Below are positions 40,201-50,049 of a DNA stretch of 64,000 bases, piece after piece. The notes under the pieces were generated by a model. That model made no database searches, was not told the DNA's origin, and saw only the letters and a program-made list of their open reading frames with translations. A program made the position numbers and the translations under genes. How positions within the stretch are numbered: position 1 is the stretch's first letter; every line of letters begins with the position of its first letter. The DNA is from a virus, in the IMG/VR virus record IMGVR_UViG_3300032092_000009, positions 1 to 64,000 of that record; one strand, given 5' to 3'.

Positions 40201-41450
40201 TAAGAAGACCTTCGGATGGAGCTGTATTGGGTAAGTTTTATAACTCAGGAAACTATACAATACTCCAAGAAAGCCAAGGTGCAGGTGGTATACTACAGAC
40301 TGGATATGGAACGACTTCTTTAAAGTGGTCTGGAATTAGTGGAAATCCAAGAGTAGGTATTGGTTTTGATGGAACTTTACTAGCTACTGCACATATTCAA
40401 GGGGCTGGATCAAGTTCTTCTACTACTTCTTTGTTAGTTCAGAATAGTAGTGGAGCATCAATGCTTCAAGTGCGTGATGATAACTTTACAGTAATTGGAC
40501 CTAATGGATTAGCAATAGATAACTTTAACTGTGTTTTATATAGAACAAGTTTTAATAGTCAGTCTATTTCTTTTCACGGCTCTCGTTTAAGTTTTGCGGA
40601 TGCAACAGGATTTGTATTTAGTAACGATTATATTTCAACTCCTGCAGCAAGTGCTATTTTTGATATACAGTCTACTACAAAAGGTTTCTTACAGCCAAGA
40701 CTCACAACTACTCAGAAAAATGCTATCTCTACTCCTGCTACGGGTCTTCAAGTTTACGACTCTACTTTAAATAAAAATGCTTTATATAACGGAAGTGTTT
40801 GGCAAAGTATAGCAACTGAAACTTGGGTTACTTCTCAGGCTTATGTTCCTCAAGCAAGAACGCTTACTATTAATGGAACAACCTATGATCTAAGTGCAAA
40901 CAGAAGTTGGACCATAGCAACTACAACTCCAGGAGGATCTGATACACAATTCCAGTACAATAGTTCTGGAACATTGGCAGGAGCTTCTGCGCTTACTTAC
41001 AACTCTGCCACTAACAGAGTAGGTATTAACCAAGCATCCCCAGGATATGACTTAGACGTAAATGGTCAAGTAAGAGTACAAGATAAACTAAGAGTAGGTA
41101 ATGTTAACTCTGGTAACGGAGTAGTACACATGTCTTCTACTACTACTATTAATCCTAGTGCTACTACTATTGTTTGGTCTCAGAACGTAAGCGTAGGTAT
41201 GTGTGCGTTTATCGAATATTATATTTTGAATAACAACACAACTACAGATCAAAGAGCAGGTACAATCATGGTTACTTGGAATCAGTCAGGAACGCCTACA
41301 ATTGCTCACACTGAAACAACTACACCTGACATAGGGTCAACTACCCCTGTGGTCTTTACAAGTTCTCTAGTGGGCTCAGATGCACGAATTAACGCAGTTA
41401 ATGCTAGTTCTGCTCCTTACACCATAGTAATGAACTACAGATATTTCTAA
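34269..41450 (+). CDS. Giant tail-fibre protein, about 2393 residues
   Basis: The ATG at 34269 (MKSLSSKTYQCGVTI) is chosen over a TTG at 34251 that lies in the terminator tail. The protein is one long Gly/Ser/Thr/Asn-rich shaft with recurrent modules of the form G-x-x-x-I-G-T-T-x-D-S-G-Y-K-L-D-V-N-G-T-A-R (near 470, 695, 975, 1050, 1555, then GIGTTSP variants to 2000). Its C-terminal domain (about 2300-2393) is not the S74 chaperone. Such fibres usually bind the host surface. A repeat-rich gene of this size can change by recombination with the two fibre genes that follow. Confidence 0.85.
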   Translation: MKSLSSKTYQCGVTIQGLTTLAGTTYLTGITNTTSWEHVIVGTTAQGQIYTRTYAQFMTDVATGIGLSGYVPTSRTLSINGTTYDLTANRSWTIDTVAYTSRLQHQVKAGVAINKGQAVYVTSADGTNMIVGLASNASEATSSKTMGLLDATVVINGFANVVTEGLLAGLDTSTAGSEGDPVWLGTGGNLIYGLINKPYAPAHLVFIGIVTRKNINNGEIFVKVQNGFELNEIHDVDLKTTVPVNGHILGFDGTLWVNKTIAGWLGYTPANASGTTNYLSKFTGANTLGNSKIVDNGSNIQFLVNSQNANSKFYMSPVHSDGRINLNAVAGTNDYTILRTWHTGNTVGLGNGSTFGSALSTYYDSVLIGTSGALYFMNGTFGPLNVPYRLGITTSSTITYFSTGVENNTTNLESNAFQFTAKAHTFYTGTTTGNQSSPNQYTPLFLSTAGNVVVGSTTDSGYKLDVAGTGRFTGNLTVSTGGSGTNTFNGNVNYLFANQNNVYGLVDLQNAAGQSVFFKVTGTPTAGTGFDYFWISGTTTSSTVGTVRNIFNVSPTYNLTGAFTGIMRGFYYNPTLTSMTGATHRGVEIASGDFVWGNGYSSIYGDSIEGFVQFQSSGNSTKIWIRPSSNQGGFNGNYWGYLENSGYTTTLKSGGYQDLSLAGESIRFKNQHLVEHARFASSTNNFLIGTATDSGYKLDVNGTARINSSLYVTDPAYTGAGRFYQAANATTIISGGPAGENITFGPSNRVFINAGQSRFPGGSVQIAASLTLGSLNATGTNMLLMQGSVTAGSALGRGIGMETSLIAAANNDVLVGLDVNPTFTNGAFTGVTNYGARITSSIGSDGTNLYSGFVTRIQNTKDYDNVNGVLLLVNQNGGVPGYFIRAVNAQGGGQTRFYVDGTGGLYSIGNGTFGGDVVTTKVRWNTDGDGWIGDGGLDGTFMVVTNGTERYRVTPNGNLLIGTTTDSGYKLDVEGNVRLGVGYQLYFNNSNVGIYRDSNTLRLGGFGGVEILSSATNISSQSIRMKVFDTGNVAIGTTIDSGYKFDVNGSARVKGSSLTISASGVSSPPPANYVALNFDDSPNHHENWFAINSKKDIPGFGTNYDRIIFPTMGNDSSTWQFNALGTYSRIQISARNSTSGNYLDLTNSSISFCAPWTVASIDRTNRKLVFGNMSTDVHHLPVYDLVIKGAQPFESNYGYSNGGNVVIYGGTPSTTPVGNYGNVILAHDGTAARGYVGIGTTSPTQLLHVAGNLRLTGAFYDSNNSAGTAGQILKSTATGTDWVSLSEITGVDGTGTANYLAKWSDADTITTSLIYDNGTNITVGTSTGTVYLNSNIGSGAAVDINGQYKFYYAQLQGNGSAYFTTYVTVGATGNLGATLNVKGAGATSSTKSLYIANSDNTRTLSYTDDGKLTLSNGTYTTKWYTGSGYSPTLEFSAQGNITWGNGAIFKFYGTGDTTEYRLENGTFHTTNSQARFYAGGSGYLGFETIGATTAYDAIGAVFTDNNTVSLRFFYKNTASDIEGMRLTSNGNFLVGTTTDSGYKLDVNGTARIQGNLTVSSGNQLRLNDSTNANTATISYSSTGQQGPGVVSAWGGNGVFGWNNSVFNLLHAGTGNDVILLNRSVLSAGTTSGNALWLTGYGSFAPTTGTNSFNAVNIGTTYNATGGTSTIRGIYYNPVLTSMTGVTHRAIETVTGDVLFATTSGSVGIGTTSPAGSLHIQKNNSNFSTEAIKITGTPLSNVTDGTSATEGYGLYLSYNVSGNRQFVFADTVSGAGVRYIGNNLDGFNKITQSRADITIGTETNGAHIGIPVSNTQFSASNLSGTASKIVTEIKGAASQSGNYLNVSSSSGTGDILSILSTGNVGIGTTSPAYKLHVKSDTDVVQVIESTTDVTYTQYYNLSSGTGGSGNGLTIGLNTTSALVWYREAGDLLLGTNNTERVRILAGGNVGIGVTTPLDSLQVKDVISIGSVGNAGILYLRRPSDGAVLGKFYNSGNYTILQESQGAGGILQTGYGTTSLKWSGISGNPRVGIGFDGTLLATAHIQGAGSSSSTTSLLVQNSSGASMLQVRDDNFTVIGPNGLAIDNFNCVLYRTSFNSQSISFHGSRLSFADATGFVFSNDYISTPAASAIFDIQSTTKGFLQPRLTTTQKNAISTPATGLQVYDSTLNKNALYNGSVWQSIATETWVTSQAYVPQARTLTINGTTYDLSANRSWTIATTTPGGSDTQFQYNSSGTLAGASALTYNSATNRVGINQASPGYDLDVNGQVRVQDKLRVGNVNSGNGVVHMSSTTTINPSATTIVWSQNVSVGMCAFIEYYILNNNTTTDQRAGTIMVTWNQSGTPTIAHTETTTPDIGSTTPVVFTSSLVGSDARINAVNASSAPYTIVMNYRYF

Positions 41451-41493
41451 AATACAGATTATACACATTGTTGGATAGTGAAAACAATAAAAA

Positions 41494-44400
41494 ATGGCAA
41501 ACGAATTTAAAGTCAAAAACGGTCTTATAGTAGTAGGTGACCTAACCACATCGGGAACTATTACTATTAATGGAGCTCTTGCAGCTACACAATCTTGGGT
41601 TTCATCTCAAAGTTATTTAACATCTGCTAACTTAAGCTCATATGCTACTCAGTCTTATGTGACTAGTGCAATAGCTTCTCTAGTAAACTCAGCTCCTGCA
41701 GCGTTAGATACGCTTAATGAACTAGCAGCGGCTTTAGGCAATGATGCTAGTTTCTCGACAACTGTTACAAACAGTATAGCTTCTAAGCTTTCGCTTTCTG
41801 GGGGTACAATGACAGGTCAGATACTATTTCAAACAGCCTCTCTAACTAACGGATTTAGATGGAATGTAAATAGTGATGCTGCAGGTATTACATTTAAAAA
41901 TACGGGAGACGGAGATAACAACTCTTACTTTAACTTCTTTACAGAAGATAACGGTAATGAGTACTTTAAGTTTAGTCATAATACTTGGAACATTGGATCA
42001 TTTGACTTTATGGACGTTAAGAACGGTGTTGTTCGTACTAACGGGGACATCTATGTTAACGCTTCTCAAAGTGGAACAAGGTCTGCAGGTACTAACGAAC
42101 TAATTAACGGAAGTAGAGTTTGGCATTCTGGAGACTTCTCTTCAACTAATATATCAAACTGGAATACTGCCTATTCATGGGGTAATCATGCAGGACTTTA
42201 TGCGGCTTCCAGTCATACACATTCTGCTACAGATATAACTTCAGGTACTATTTCTTCTGCTAGATTGTCTGGATCATATGCCATAGATATCAGTGGTCTT
42301 TCCTCAAGTTCTAATACTTTAACAAGAGAAGATAACAGAACAATCTCACCCAGTGAGTTAGCAGCAGGACAATTAAAGTTTGGATTTACTTCCTGGACAA
42401 ACGACAATGGTGGACCTTATGCAGACTTCTTGCACTTACGTTCATATACAGATGCTTCTGGTGGGGACGATAACTTAGTTATGTTTAAGAAGTCAGGTAT
42501 TGGTATGCGTATCTGGCAACAAACTTGGGGTAGTACTACTCCTTATTCTTCTTATGCAGATGTATGGACTACAGTAAACTTTACCCAAACAAACGTAAAT
42601 AACTGGAATACCTCATATGGTTGGGGGAATCATGCCTCGGCAGGTTATGTTTCTACCTCAGGTTCTTATGCTAACCCATCTTGGATTACTTCTCTAGCTT
42701 ATTCTAAAATAACAGGAGTTCCAGCATTCTTAACTGCTGAGTCCGATACTTTAAACTCAGTTGCAACTAGAGGAAATACTACTGGTAATGCAATTACAGC
42801 AGGTGGGTTAAATTCTACTGCTGATTACTCTTTACAAGTTGATTCTGGATCTACAAACGTAAGAATGGGTAGATTTAAATTTATCCGTTCCACATATAAT
42901 CCTACAGGAGTATCAGCTTCTATTGACTTTTGGAGAGGCGGAAGTGCTTACGAAGGAATGCTTGCTTTTTCTACTAATGGAGGTACAATAGGTGACACTT
43001 CAGTAGAAAGAATGCGTATTACAGACACAGGTAATGTGGGTATCGGTACGTCAAATCCAAGTGTAAAGTTAGATGTTGCAGGAAATGCAAGTTTTGGAGC
43101 AAGTCAACTTTTTAAAATAACAGATAATGGAAGTGGAAATTTTGTCTTAGGAGGTGCTACTGTTAATACATATATTGACGGTGTTACTTTTAGGGTAAGA
43201 AACTCTACTGGGGATGTAACTGTATATGCTGATGGTACTACTAATAGAGTAGGAATTGGAACTACTAGTCCTTCTCAAAAACTAGAAGTTAATGGAAATA
43301 TTGGAGTACCATATACAGGATATTTAATATCTACAACTGATACAGGAAATTCAATACAACTGCATAATGGAAGTGGTGTAATGAATTTTTATACCAATGG
43401 ATCTATTAGATTAAGTGTAGCATATTCTAGTGGTAACGTTGGTATTGGCACAACAAGTCCAACTGCTCCATTAGATACAAATGGTGTTAGATTAGGTAGA
43501 AACTGGGCAATTGCAAATCGTGCCAACATTAGGTTAGACTCTAATGGCCCAGACTATCCAGCTGATATTCTATTTGGACACACTGCAGCGGCTAATCAAA
43601 CTAGTTGGGATGGTGTTTATTGGTCCATTTCCTCTAGAGCCTCAAGCCTTAGCAATGCATTTACTATTTGGAGAGGAGCGGGTAATCCAGGAGGTGGTAG
43701 TGAAGAGATTTTGTTTACTATTTTACCAAATGGTAATGTAGGTATAGGTACTAGCACTCCTCAGGTTAAATTAGATGTTAATGGTGCTTTAGGTATTGTA
43801 GGAAGTAACTTTATATATTTTGGACACACCACAGGAAATATAGGAGCGTGGACTACAAGACAATATTCTAGTGGATCTACTCATAAGTTTAATGCTCAGA
43901 CTTTTGTATTTAATAATGAAGGTTATGGTTCTTATGAACACATGGCATTAACTGCTAATGGATTAAATTTAAGAGCAAAAAATACAATTGATTCAACCGA
44001 TTCTTGGTTAAGACTTAACCAAAGTGGAGATTATGGTTCTGGTGTATACACTCCAGGATTAATGAGAGCTGATGGAGGTTTCTACGTAAGTGGAAGTACA
44101 GTGTGGCATGCAAGTAATGACGGAAGCGGAAGTGGATTAGATGCTGATTTACTTGATGGTAACCATGCTTCCTATTTTATTAATACTTCAAACATTGGGT
44201 CTCAGAGTGTTAGTTATGCTAGTAGTTCAGGTAGTGCAACTAACTCAACTAACACATACAGAGCTTTTATAGAAGATACTCGTGCAGCTGAAAGAACTCC
44301 TAGTGACTACGATGACTATAAAGTAAGTTGGGAATTTACTAACCAGATTCCTGGTTTAAATTATAGTGGTACTTCTTGGTGGTCAGCAATGACTATGCAA

Positions 44401-45354
44401 GGATGGCACAATGGATATTCTGCTTGGCAAATTATAGGGTCAGCCTCTTCTGCAATAGATGATTTCTATTTGCGTGCAGGTAATAATACTACTTGGAATA
44501 CTGCTCGCAGAATTTGGCATAGTGGTGATTTTACTTCAACCAATGTAAGTAATTGGAACACAGCCTTTGGGTGGGGAAATCACGCTTCTGCTGGGTATGC
44601 TACTACATCTTATGTAACAACTCAAATCAACAACTTAATTGCAGGAGCACCAGGAGTACTAGATACACTAGATGAATTGGCTGCTGCATTAGGAGATGAT
44701 TCAAACTTTGCTACTACAGTAACTAATAGTATTGCAGGAAAAGTAAGTAAGAGTGGAGATACCATTACAGGTAACTTAAACGTAGTTGGGAACATTTACT
44801 CTACTACATCTTTAGGTGTAATCTTAAACTCTGCGGATGCTCCTCTTATTACTAGGGGATGGGATTCATTTACTTCTGGAGCCTATAATGGAGTTGGTAG
44901 ATGGGGATTATTTATGGAACCTTCTACCTTAGTACTAGGTACTCCTAACATTGCAGGAAACGGACAAGTTGCTTTTAGGCGATTTAATGCAGATGGTACA
45001 AGTGTCACTACTTTACTGGTAAATAGTGTAGGAACTACAATCTATGGAAATCTAACTGTAGGTGGAACTATTACAGAAAACTCTTCTATTAAATTAAAAG
45101 AAAACGTAGAAACAAGTGAGGGAAATTTGGAAAAGGTAGTAAATTTGAGACCAGTCACTTACAATAAGATAGGATCTGAAACTACAGAACTAGGACTTAT
45201 TGCAGAAGAAGTTGCTCAAGTATATCCAGAGTTTGTACAGTACGATGAGAATGGAGAGCCTATAGGGGTTCACTACTCACGCTTAACGGCTGCCCTTATT
45301 GGTGCAGTTAAACAATTAACAAAACGAATCGAAACATTAGAAAACAATGGCTAA
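41494..45354 (+). CDS. Tail-fibre protein with C-terminal S74 intramolecular chaperone
   Basis: A 1286-residue fibre. Repeats include WNTAYSWGNHA-type segments (near 225, 365 and 1015) and GNVGIGTSNPSVKLDVAG modules. The last 95 residues are a peptidase S74 domain (SSIKLKENVETSEGNLEKVVNLRPVTY...GLIAEEVAQVYPEFV...YSRLTAALIGAVKQL), which folds the trimeric fibre and then cuts itself off at the conserved serine just before KLKEN. It begins MANEFKVKNGLIVVGDLTTSGTI, a common fibre N-terminus in Bacteroidetes phages. Confidence 0.88.
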   Translation: MANEFKVKNGLIVVGDLTTSGTITINGALAATQSWVSSQSYLTSANLSSYATQSYVTSAIASLVNSAPAALDTLNELAAALGNDASFSTTVTNSIASKLSLSGGTMTGQILFQTASLTNGFRWNVNSDAAGITFKNTGDGDNNSYFNFFTEDNGNEYFKFSHNTWNIGSFDFMDVKNGVVRTNGDIYVNASQSGTRSAGTNELINGSRVWHSGDFSSTNISNWNTAYSWGNHAGLYAASSHTHSATDITSGTISSARLSGSYAIDISGLSSSSNTLTREDNRTISPSELAAGQLKFGFTSWTNDNGGPYADFLHLRSYTDASGGDDNLVMFKKSGIGMRIWQQTWGSTTPYSSYADVWTTVNFTQTNVNNWNTSYGWGNHASAGYVSTSGSYANPSWITSLAYSKITGVPAFLTAESDTLNSVATRGNTTGNAITAGGLNSTADYSLQVDSGSTNVRMGRFKFIRSTYNPTGVSASIDFWRGGSAYEGMLAFSTNGGTIGDTSVERMRITDTGNVGIGTSNPSVKLDVAGNASFGASQLFKITDNGSGNFVLGGATVNTYIDGVTFRVRNSTGDVTVYADGTTNRVGIGTTSPSQKLEVNGNIGVPYTGYLISTTDTGNSIQLHNGSGVMNFYTNGSIRLSVAYSSGNVGIGTTSPTAPLDTNGVRLGRNWAIANRANIRLDSNGPDYPADILFGHTAAANQTSWDGVYWSISSRASSLSNAFTIWRGAGNPGGGSEEILFTILPNGNVGIGTSTPQVKLDVNGALGIVGSNFIYFGHTTGNIGAWTTRQYSSGSTHKFNAQTFVFNNEGYGSYEHMALTANGLNLRAKNTIDSTDSWLRLNQSGDYGSGVYTPGLMRADGGFYVSGSTVWHASNDGSGSGLDADLLDGNHASYFINTSNIGSQSVSYASSSGSATNSTNTYRAFIEDTRAAERTPSDYDDYKVSWEFTNQIPGLNYSGTSWWSAMTMQGWHNGYSAWQIIGSASSAIDDFYLRAGNNTTWNTARRIWHSGDFTSTNVSNWNTAFGWGNHASAGYATTSYVTTQINNLIAGAPGVLDTLDELAAALGDDSNFATTVTNSIAGKVSKSGDTITGNLNVVGNIYSTTSLGVILNSADAPLITRGWDSFTSGAYNGVGRWGLFMEPSTLVLGTPNIAGNGQVAFRRFNADGTSVTTLLVNSVGTTIYGNLTVGGTITENSSIKLKENVETSEGNLEKVVNLRPVTYNKIGSETTELGLIAEEVAQVYPEFVQYDENGEPIGVHYSRLTAALIGAVKQLTKRIETLENNG

Positions 45355-48300
45355 TTTATTATCCAGTACCACAGTAGGCGGAAGTGCCGTAATCACAACA
45401 AGTAATATTGGGAGTTATGCAATTACCTCATTAAGCGGTTATGCAACCCAATCATGGGTTCAATCTCAGGGATATCTTACTTCTGTACCAGCTCAATCTT
45501 GGGCTAGCATTACAAGTAAACCATTTCTTCTTACACTTAACTATGACCAAGGTTCTCCGTGGGCAGGTAACACAGGAGGAAGTGGAAGGAACTTAGTTGC
45601 TTCTTTTCATGGTGCATCTGGAAACAGTGTTATCACTTTTGGTAGTGGTAACGGAGATCTTAACCTTTCTGTAGACGGTAATGTTTATGTTAACGAAGGT
45701 CAAGATATTCTAGCTTCTAGGACTTGGGTTAGTACTTCTGGAAACGCTGCTACAGCAACTACATTTTCTTCTAATAGAACTAACTATAAAAATAATACAG
45801 ACAATGCAGTAGCAGGTCAGTTAATGTGGAAAGCTTATGGTAATAACCACACTATATTTGATGCTTCTGCAAGTACAGCTCCTGATGGAACATCTGTAAA
45901 TAACACAAACTCAGCAGTAGCATGGACAGGTACCTATCCAACCTTAATGGGTTGGAATGGCAGTACTACTTATGGAGTTCGTGTAGATAGTGCAAGAGTG
46001 GCTGACACCGTAACAACTGCTCCTACTGTATATTGGAATAGTATAGTAGGAAAACCTACTGGAAATACAGGATTAGTTCAGTTTGGAGACTATATCAACC
46101 AACCGACTTTTGCTGGAAAGACTCTTACCATGCATCCTTCCACAATTAAGACCTTATTATGGGGAGGAAATGGAAGTAGGTATACCGTAACAACTTCGAC
46201 TACAGGTACTTATCCTCAAGCAGGAAGTACTTATATAGTTACTTATGAATTAATAGACGGAAGCAATTCTGTTTACTCTTCTGGAAATATCTATTGTGGG
46301 TTCTGGAATAACTGTCCTCCAACAAATATTACAGTAAGAGTACAGAATACTAGTGGAACATGGTATGGTCCATATCAAGGGTCTAATATAGGAGTAGGAT
46401 ATTTTGAGTATTGGAAAATACCTTGTGGAGGTCCTAACTTTATTAAGGCTTGGGAAATTACTTTTACTCCTACTGCTGGATGCAATGTTGCTTTAATGAC
46501 TGTTGATATTGTTATCGACAACAGTGAAGGTATTGACCAAGATCCATTTGTAAGTAGAGGAGGTTCTTCTATGCTTGGAAACTTAACTCTTTCAGGGGGA
46601 GCTACCTTAAACTTAACAGGATCTGCAAACAAAGTAATTGCTATAAATCCAGGTAACGGTTATGATGCTATGATTCGCTATAATGGAGGAAGTGGCACTA
46701 ACTGGTACGTAGGTAAGCGTAATACAAATCAACTTGTAGATAGTGCATCTTTTCATTTTTATTCCGATGCAGCAGGTCAAACTGTAGCAGGTATTGATAC
46801 ATCAGGAAACTCTTTTGCTATAGGTTCATTTAGGGCGCCTGTGTTCTATGATTCAAATGACACTAATTACTACGGTAACTTTAATGGCACTTCAGTAGTA
46901 AATTCTATTCGTTTTGGTACCTCAACAAATAACTCGACTTTTTCTGGAGACGGTGCTTGGGGAATTAAATTGTATAATGATAATGGATATATACAATTTG
47001 GTCCTGCAAATACTAGTCATGCGCATATCTATACAGACAGAGCCAACTTCTATTTTAACAAAGACATTCTAATAAATGGTAACTCAGTAATTACTACATC
47101 AACTATTGGTTCACAAACTGCAGGTTCAGTTACAGGATTGACTTTAACTAGTTCTGCAAATAATCTTAACCCAGATAACGTAACTCAGAATCAAATTGGA
47201 TATAATACATCTGTAAGTCTATTTGGACAAACGGATGGGGGTCTTTATTCTTCTGCATATAGTTCTAGTTGGATTCATCAGATTTATGGTGATTTTAGAA
47301 GTGGACAAATTGCAGTAAGGGGAAAAAATAATGGAACATGGCAATCTTGGAGAACCATCCTAGATAGCGGTAACTACACAAGTTACTCTCCCTCCCTTAC
47401 AGGCAGTGGGGCTAGTGGTACCTGGGGAATCAGCATTACTGGTAACTCTGCTTATGCTACAAATAGCACTAGGTTGTATGCTTCCGACTCTCCATATACT
47501 TATGGTGGAGCAGCACCTTACTATATGTATATGAACTACGATGGAGGTAGTTACTGGGAACTCAAAGTTTCTCCTGCTACTCCAGGTGCTGTAAGAGTTG
47601 CTTACTCAAACAATTCTGGAGCTGTAGGTAATATTGATGTATCTCGAATTGTTTATGGAGATGGAGCAAGAGGTAGATCTACAAGTAAGATAGGCGGAAA
47701 TGCTAATACTTCTGATTCTTCAAATTCTTCTGGATTTTATTTTGGAAACGCTGTTGCAGGTATGCCTAGTACAGACTGGTGGAATTGGTTAACTGTAGCA
47801 GGAAATTCTTGGTCAGGAGGAGACGGTTATGCTTATCAAATGGCTGGTTCTTTCTGGGGTGACGACTTCAGATTAAGACGTATGACTAGTGGGACTTGGA
47901 ATTCTTGGTTAACAATTATTCATTCTGGAAATATAGGTTCTCAATCCGTAAACTATGCAACTACTGCAGGGGCACTTAGTTCGATGAACATTTCCCAGTT
48001 CAGTAATAATTCAGGCTATTTAACAGGAATAACGTCAGGACAAGTAACAGGAGCTTTAGGATATACTCCGTATAACTCTAGTAACCCTAATGGATATATA
48101 ACCTCATCAGGAAGTATTAGTGGTAATGCAGCTACGGCTACAACTGCAAATGCTTTAACCAGTATGAACATTTCTCAGTTTACTAATAACTCTGGATACC
48201 TTACTTCCCTTCCTTCACATAATCATGATGATAGATACTACACAGAATCAGAGATTGATTCTCAGATAAGTGGAAGACTATATCAAGCTTCTGTTAATAC

Positions 48301-50041
48301 TTTTGACTTTAATGCTTTTAACGGAACTGGTTTATATAGAGGCTCAACAGGTAGTTGGAGTAATAGACCACCTTCAGGACATAATGGAGGAGCTGTCTTA
48401 CAGATAGACACCCATCCTGGAAACTACCACTCTCAATTGTATTTTGACACAGGGGCAGAGAGACTCTACTTCCGAAATGCTAATGCAGGAACTTGGGGAA
48501 ACTGGTTGACTGTACTTCATAGTAGTAACTTTAACTTATACTCTCCTAGCCTAACGGGAAGTAATGCTAGTGGAACATGGAATATCAATGTAACTGGAAG
48601 TGCAGGATCAGTAGCATGGACTAACGTAAGTTCTCGCCCTACTGCTTTATCTCAATTTACCAACGATCTAGGCAACCTATCTTCAACAGGTGGTACAATA
48701 ACTGGTGACTTAAACCTACAGTATAGTTATCCTCGTATTAATTTTTATGATACAGACAATGACTCTGATTACTCTTTAATTAATAATAATGGTAACTTTA
48801 GTCTTTACGACATTAATAACAACGTTCATCGTTTTGTAGTCTTAGCTGGGGGAAATGTAGGAATCAATACTACTAGTCCTGCTAACTTACTTACCGTTAA
48901 CGGCAGTACAAGAATTGTTACTCATGCCCAGCAAGGTCTATTTGGCTATGATGATCCTACAGGAGGATCTTTTATCTGGTCGATAACTAGATATACAGAC
49001 GGAGATGGTAACGATTTAAATATTAATGCTTTAGCAGGTTTTGCAGTAAAAACAGGAGCTAGTTCTCTTACCAATAGTGGACACCAGTTTTATATAAACT
49101 CAAGTGGAAACGTAGGTATAGGAACCAGACTACCTGTAGGTCAATTAAATGTATTCGGTGGAACAGGTAATAACGCTGCTATCTTAACTCTTCAATCTCA
49201 GTCTGGAGGAAACGGTAACACGGGTATTTATTTTAGGCCTTATCAAAATGAAACTTTTGCTAATAGTGCAGAAGCCCAAGCAGCTATTTTGGCTCAAGAT
49301 GCTAGTTACTCTGCACATATTAAATTCCTAACCAAGGTTCCTGGCTCAGGTACAAACTCTTTAACAGAGAGAATGCGTCTTACTAGTACAGGTAATCTTC
49401 TGATAGGTACTACTACAGATAACGGATTTAAGTTAACTGTAAGCGGAACTGCTAACATTACGAACAATGTTAAGGTAGGATCAAATACTTTTGTTGTAGA
49501 TACTGTAAACAATAGAGTTGGTATCGGAGGAAGTGCTACACCATCCTACACTCTTGAGGTATTAGGTAAAGGCTTTTTTAACGAACAAGTTATTATTGCA
49601 AATGGTGAGGGTCTTTCTCTCTTGAATAATAATGTTCAGATTAAACCACCTGTAATAAACTCACTAGGTTTCTATACTGGCACAAGTGGTGCTAATGAAA
49701 GGATGCGTATCACTCCTTCAGGTAATGTAGGAATTAATACAACAAGTCCAACTACTCTTTTAAATATTAAGGGTACCAGTACTACATCAGCTCTTGCTTC
49801 TTTTAAGGTAGAAAATTTTTCAGGAGATCCTGGAATTATTGTAAATGATGCAGGTAACTTGTTAGTAGGAACAGCTTCTGATTCAGGAAATAGATTAGAG
49901 GTAAATGGAACAGTTAATGCAACTGGATATAAACTTAATGGAGTAACAGGTTATACAGGAATGGTTACTATACAACAAGCACCTCCGATGCCTCCTATAA
50001 CTTTTGATATTCAGAATGGTATAATCATGAGCGTCACCTAA
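45347..50041 (+). CDS. Tail-fibre protein, 1564 residues, no S74 domain
   Basis: This fibre overlaps the S74 gene by eight bases. It has the same shaft modules (GNVGINTTSPANLLTVNGS, NLLIGTTTDNGFKLTVSGT) plus LDSGNYTSYSPSLTGSGASGTW repeats, each seen at least twice. The C-terminus (GYTGMVTIQQAPPMPPITFDIQNGI) is short and novel, so folding help may come from the S74 fibre or from another chaperone. It may form a hetero-fibre with the preceding protein. Confidence 0.82.
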   Translation: MANLLSSTTVGGSAVITTSNIGSYAITSLSGYATQSWVQSQGYLTSVPAQSWASITSKPFLLTLNYDQGSPWAGNTGGSGRNLVASFHGASGNSVITFGSGNGDLNLSVDGNVYVNEGQDILASRTWVSTSGNAATATTFSSNRTNYKNNTDNAVAGQLMWKAYGNNHTIFDASASTAPDGTSVNNTNSAVAWTGTYPTLMGWNGSTTYGVRVDSARVADTVTTAPTVYWNSIVGKPTGNTGLVQFGDYINQPTFAGKTLTMHPSTIKTLLWGGNGSRYTVTTSTTGTYPQAGSTYIVTYELIDGSNSVYSSGNIYCGFWNNCPPTNITVRVQNTSGTWYGPYQGSNIGVGYFEYWKIPCGGPNFIKAWEITFTPTAGCNVALMTVDIVIDNSEGIDQDPFVSRGGSSMLGNLTLSGGATLNLTGSANKVIAINPGNGYDAMIRYNGGSGTNWYVGKRNTNQLVDSASFHFYSDAAGQTVAGIDTSGNSFAIGSFRAPVFYDSNDTNYYGNFNGTSVVNSIRFGTSTNNSTFSGDGAWGIKLYNDNGYIQFGPANTSHAHIYTDRANFYFNKDILINGNSVITTSTIGSQTAGSVTGLTLTSSANNLNPDNVTQNQIGYNTSVSLFGQTDGGLYSSAYSSSWIHQIYGDFRSGQIAVRGKNNGTWQSWRTILDSGNYTSYSPSLTGSGASGTWGISITGNSAYATNSTRLYASDSPYTYGGAAPYYMYMNYDGGSYWELKVSPATPGAVRVAYSNNSGAVGNIDVSRIVYGDGARGRSTSKIGGNANTSDSSNSSGFYFGNAVAGMPSTDWWNWLTVAGNSWSGGDGYAYQMAGSFWGDDFRLRRMTSGTWNSWLTIIHSGNIGSQSVNYATTAGALSSMNISQFSNNSGYLTGITSGQVTGALGYTPYNSSNPNGYITSSGSISGNAATATTANALTSMNISQFTNNSGYLTSLPSHNHDDRYYTESEIDSQISGRLYQASVNTFDFNAFNGTGLYRGSTGSWSNRPPSGHNGGAVLQIDTHPGNYHSQLYFDTGAERLYFRNANAGTWGNWLTVLHSSNFNLYSPSLTGSNASGTWNINVTGSAGSVAWTNVSSRPTALSQFTNDLGNLSSTGGTITGDLNLQYSYPRINFYDTDNDSDYSLINNNGNFSLYDINNNVHRFVVLAGGNVGINTTSPANLLTVNGSTRIVTHAQQGLFGYDDPTGGSFIWSITRYTDGDGNDLNINALAGFAVKTGASSLTNSGHQFYINSSGNVGIGTRLPVGQLNVFGGTGNNAAILTLQSQSGGNGNTGIYFRPYQNETFANSAEAQAAILAQDASYSAHIKFLTKVPGSGTNSLTERMRLTSTGNLLIGTTTDNGFKLTVSGTANITNNVKVGSNTFVVDTVNNRVGIGGSATPSYTLEVLGKGFFNEQVIIANGEGLSLLNNNVQIKPPVINSLGFYTGTSGANERMRITPSGNVGINTTSPTTLLNIKGTSTTSALASFKVENFSGDPGIIVNDAGNLLVGTASDSGNRLEVNGTVNATGYKLNGVTGYTGMVTIQQAPPMPPITFDIQNGIIMSVT

Positions 50042-50049
50042 GCTACTAC

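Noticed and set aside
34269-50041. Fibre repeats as recent tandem duplications or insertion elements
   Set aside because: The modules are protein-level repeats with diverged DNA, as expected for a fibre shaft; no inverted ends or transposase are seen.
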